Shown: positions 61,659 through 64,000 of the stretch, piece by piece
Position numbering within the stretch: the stretch's first letter is position 1
Layout of the letters: each line of letters begins with the position of its first letter
Assembly (NCBI GenBank): GCA_023426245.1
Contig: JAFABB010000011.1
Coordinates: 73,813-137,812, forward strand
Direction: 5' to 3'
DNA length: 64,000 bases
Origin: Bacillota bacterium
GTDB lineage: Bacteria > Bacillota > UBA4882 > UBA8346
Position numbers and translations under genes: made by a program
The notes under the pieces: generated by a model
The model's database searches: none
What the model saw: the letters and a program-made list of their open reading frames with translations, nothing else
Told to the model about the DNA's origin: nothing

Positions 61659-62939
61659 TTATTCTTCCCGCAAATCATAGACACGCTTAGCTTTTCCTTC
61701 CGCTGCAGGCAGACTGCCCGGTTCCACCAATTCCACCACCGGGGATACCACCAGATCGGTTTTCAGTTCTTCCATGATTTTATGCTGGAGCGCTGTCAGT
61801 CCTGACAGGGTTCCTTCAAAGAATTCTTTATCGACTTCGATTTTTACCATCAGTTTATCCATATAGTTTTCTTTATGGATCTCGATCAAATAATTACGGC
61901 CGACTCCGGGAATTTTCATAATGGTCTGCTCTATTTGGACCGGGAATATGTTGACCCCATTGATAATCAGCATGTCGTCAGCCCGGCCTTTGATCCGGTC
62001 GATGCGACGGTGGGTCCGTCCACACTGGCATGTTCCCGGTAAGATCCGGGTCAAGTCACCGGTCCGGTAGCGGATCACCGGCATCGCCTCTCTCCGTAAA
62101 GTGGTTAACACCAGCTCACCTTCCTCACCGTCGGGTAAGACTTCACCGGTTTTGGGATCAATGACTTCCACATAAAAATAATCTTCCCAGATATGCATCC
62201 CGGTCTGATAAGGACACTCAAAAGCCACTCCCGGGCCGCAAACTTCCGACAAGCCATAGGAGTTGTAAGCCTTGATTCCGTAAAGCTCTTCAATTTGCTT
62301 TCGCAGGCCTTCACTATGGGGCTCGGATCCGATAAAGGCGATCTTGAGCTTGAGATCTTTTTTAGGATCCAGATCGAGCTCGGCAAAATTTGAATAAAGC
62401 CGTAGCGCATAACTGGGTAAAATATGGACCGCTGTAGTTCCAAACTTTTGCATAAACCAAATCTGGCGCTTGCTGTTACCCGGTCCGGTAGGAATAGTCA
62501 ACGCCCCGATCTTCTCAGCCCCGTAGTGAAAGCCCAGGCCTCCGGTAAAAAGCCCGTAACCCATGGTATTTTGAAAAACGTCATTTTTCCGGACTCCGGT
62601 CATATACATACAACGGGCCACCAGGTTGGCCCAAATATCAATGTCTTGATTGGTATGAAACACTACGGTCGGATTGCCGGTTGTTCCGGAAGAAGAATGC
62701 AACCTGACAATGGAATCCAGGCCGACAGTTAGAAATCCGTAGGGAAAACTGTCCCGTAAGTCCTGTTTATGTGTAAAAGGTAAGCTGGTAAAATCTTTCA
62801 AAGACTGAACCGGCTTTAAATTGAAAGCTTTGTAAAACTCCGCATTGCGCGCCCGTTCGATAGACGCATTTACCATTCTTAGTTGAAACCCTTGCAACTG
62901 TGAACGTTCAATCGTCTCCCACTCTTTTTCCCAGTACAA
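61659..62939 (-). CDS. paaK: Phenylacetate-CoA ligase
   Basis: 426 residues of the adenylate-forming family. The P-loop is RLHSSSGTTGNPTV, followed by AYNSYGLSEVCGPGVAFEC (aryl pocket) and the hinge/C-domain RYRTGDLTRI...RIKGRADDMLIINGVNIFP. It makes phenylacetyl-CoA or an analogous aryl-CoA from ATP and CoA. In anaerobes the partner is often indolepyruvate ferredoxin oxidoreductase, not present here. The start is TTG 62939 with GGGAGGAG 7 bases upstream. Confidence 0.93.
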   Translation of the reverse strand: MYWEKEWETIERSQLQGFQLRMVNASIERARNAEFYKAFNLKPVQSLKDFTSLPFTHKQDLRDSFPYGFLTVGLDSIVRLHSSSGTTGNPTVVFHTNQDIDIWANLVARCMYMTGVRKNDVFQNTMGYGLFTGGLGFHYGAEKIGALTIPTGPGNSKRQIWFMQKFGTTAVHILPSYALRLYSNFAELDLDPKKDLKLKIAFIGSEPHSEGLRKQIEELYGIKAYNSYGLSEVCGPGVAFECPYQTGMHIWEDYFYVEVIDPKTGEVLPDGEEGELVLTTLRREAMPVIRYRTGDLTRILPGTCQCGRTHRRIDRIKGRADDMLIINGVNIFPVQIEQTIMKIPGVGRNYLIEIHKENYMDKLMVKIEVDKEFFEGTLSGLTALQHKIMEELKTDLVVSPVVELVEPGSLPAAEGKAKRVYDLREE

Positions 62940-63132
62940 AAAAACTCCTCCCTTATCTACCGTGCTACAAAATTTGTTTCTAGAATGATTTCGCCAAATT
63001 AATTGAAAATCCTACCCAAAGCAGGAGGGAAAGAGAAAATGACAAAGGGATAAAACAGCGCACCCTTTGAATTATCCTTCACCGTCCGTTTTAACTGCTG
63101 ATCGGGGCTTCTCTTCTTATCTTGCCGATTTA

Positions 63133-63687
63133 TCAAACACCGGATGGTATCTTATCTTCCATTAAATTTCGAAGATTGATAGTGTTCCCGTCCACCACAA
63201 AAGTACCATCACCATTGGCATGAAAGGTCCGGCGTTCTTTGCGCTCATTATCGATCCAGGCGCCTATCCCATCCAAAATAAAAATCCCCTGGGGCTCCAA
63301 ATAATCGGCAACCCGGCACTCAATGCAGGCAAGACACTCCGAAATCAGGGGAGCCTTTACCTCTTTTGCCAGTAATGGCGTTAGAATGAATTTTTCAAAC
63401 TTGTCCACTTGGGTGCCGGTGCAATCCCCAATGCTGACCACCTTTTCCATCAAATCGACCGTAGGTATCGCCAGCACACATTGGCGGGTATGGATCAGGG
63501 CTTCGAAGGAATGATTCCACGGACCGGTTGTCAGAGCCATCCGCGGTGTAAAATCCACCACCATGTGCCATGAGAGTGTCATAATATTATTCCGCCCATT
63601 GTCATTGGTTGTCACCAGGATCACCGGTCCCGGCTCAATCAACATAAACGCTTTTCGAATCGGTAATTCGGACATTGGCATACCCAT
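63133..63687 (-). CDS. Flavin reductase-like domain protein
   Basis: 184 residues of the FMN-binding split-barrel, flavin reductase family. Conserved parts: PVILVTTNDNGRNNIMTLSWHMVVDFTPRMA and SIGDCTGTQVDKFEKFILTP. It binds FMN and passes electrons from NAD(P)H or other proteins. The cysteine pair in SECLACIECRV resembles the flavoredoxin-like subgroup of anaerobes. ATGs at 63687 and 63681 are both possible. Stands alone. Confidence 0.9.
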   Translation of the reverse strand: MGMPMSELPIRKAFMLIEPGPVILVTTNDNGRNNIMTLSWHMVVDFTPRMALTTGPWNHSFEALIHTRQCVLAIPTVDLMEKVVSIGDCTGTQVDKFEKFILTPLLAKEVKAPLISECLACIECRVADYLEPQGIFILDGIGAWIDNERKERRTFHANGDGTFVVDGNTINLRNLMEDKIPSGV

Positions 63688-63758
63688 CCACCGCCTTTTT
63701 CCCTTTCTAACTTCATTATACTCTTAATCTTTTTCCAAAAACATATTCTCTCCTTTGC

Positions 63759-64000
63759 TCATTTCCCTATCTTTATATCCATCACTTCCAGCATCATCAA
63801 CACGGCGAGCTTAAAACCATATCCAAAGGATGCGTAAGCTTCCATCACGCTTTCATTGCAATCCACATCCAAAAGCTCTTCCACCGTTTGATAATCTTCA
63901 GCCGGCAGTCTGGTTTCCAATATTTTTATGAGGCCGGATTTTTTCTCATTTGCGGAGTGGAATTCCGGATCTTGGGGGACGATTTGTTCCAAGGGGTATA
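63759..64000 (-). CDS. DUF6809 family protein, C-terminal part
   Basis: Partial gene entering from the right edge; 80 codons are open to the edge, ending in ASFGYGFKLAVLMMLEVMD. The helices and the YPLEQIVPQDPEFHS opening match DUF6809, small all-helical proteins of clostridia of unknown function. The true start is beyond 64000, and the TTG at 63992 is only an internal codon. Confidence 0.75.
   Translation of the reverse strand, partial: YPLEQIVPQDPEFHSANEKKSGLIKILETRLPAEDYQTVEELLDVDCNESVMEAYASFGYGFKLAVLMMLEVMDIKIGK

Overview
The window reads as a chromosome segment of a Bacillota-like anaerobe that lives on plant polysaccharides. Supporting signs are strong AGGAGG ribosome sites, TTG and GTG starts, Clostridia/Bacilli-type families (DUF2089, DUF6809, YvlB/YvlD relatives, LarC, DUF2164) and a mid-range base composition. 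One gene (47004-47633) looks like an outer-membrane PagL-type lipid A deacylase. With the secreted AMIN-amidase, this hints at a diderm lineage; the placement is an inference. No rRNA, tRNA or CRISPR array was seen.

Layout. 1-6577: a sugar operon on the minus strand (binding protein, two permeases, split transketolase, start of an L-fucose-isomerase-like gene) faces a divergent AraC regulator. 6677-7700: a DUF2164 gene, an RHS scrap and an IS200-type element. 7705-11400: a 1231-residue secreted multidomain glycosidase. 11859-20029: a complete kdpFABC-kdpDE potassium system with candidate KdpE boxes. 20030-20682: repeat-rich intergenic DNA, then a PAS protein. 21398-28827: a LacI-regulated operon joining a polyamine-type ABC importer to adenine deaminase and a nucleoside phosphorylase, ending in a clear terminator. 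28862-30385: decayed DNA with a cupin gene broken by a 104-bp palindromic insertion and an IS200-end remnant.

30386-33884: a membrane protein, three flavodoxin/ferredoxin proteins and a frameshifted divergent TetR gene. 33979-42436: ten genes in one direction that look like an envelope-maintenance locus: DUF2089 regulator, YvlB-like and SHOCT-like proteins, membrane proteins, YvlD-like protein, an active/inactive M16 peptidase pair and a cell-wall amidase. 42642-43478: a wrecked EamA transporter. 44031-50083: citrate synthase, a C45-type hydrolase, the PagL-like protein and a PL11 rhamnogalacturonan lyase. 50720-64000: LarC, an iron-sulfur aldo/keto reductase under a MerR regulator with a textbook 19-bp-spacer promoter, a methyltransferase, an HD hydrolase, a MarR-controlled heterodimeric ABC exporter, a patatin, an ACT protein, phenylacetate-CoA ligase, a flavin reductase and a partial DUF6809 gene.

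Together the genes describe pectin/glucan breakdown outside the cell, uptake and transketolase-based use of a released sugar, nucleobase salvage, potassium scavenging and envelope upkeep. Several regulatory or transport genes are broken, which suggests recent loss or assembly errors to verify.
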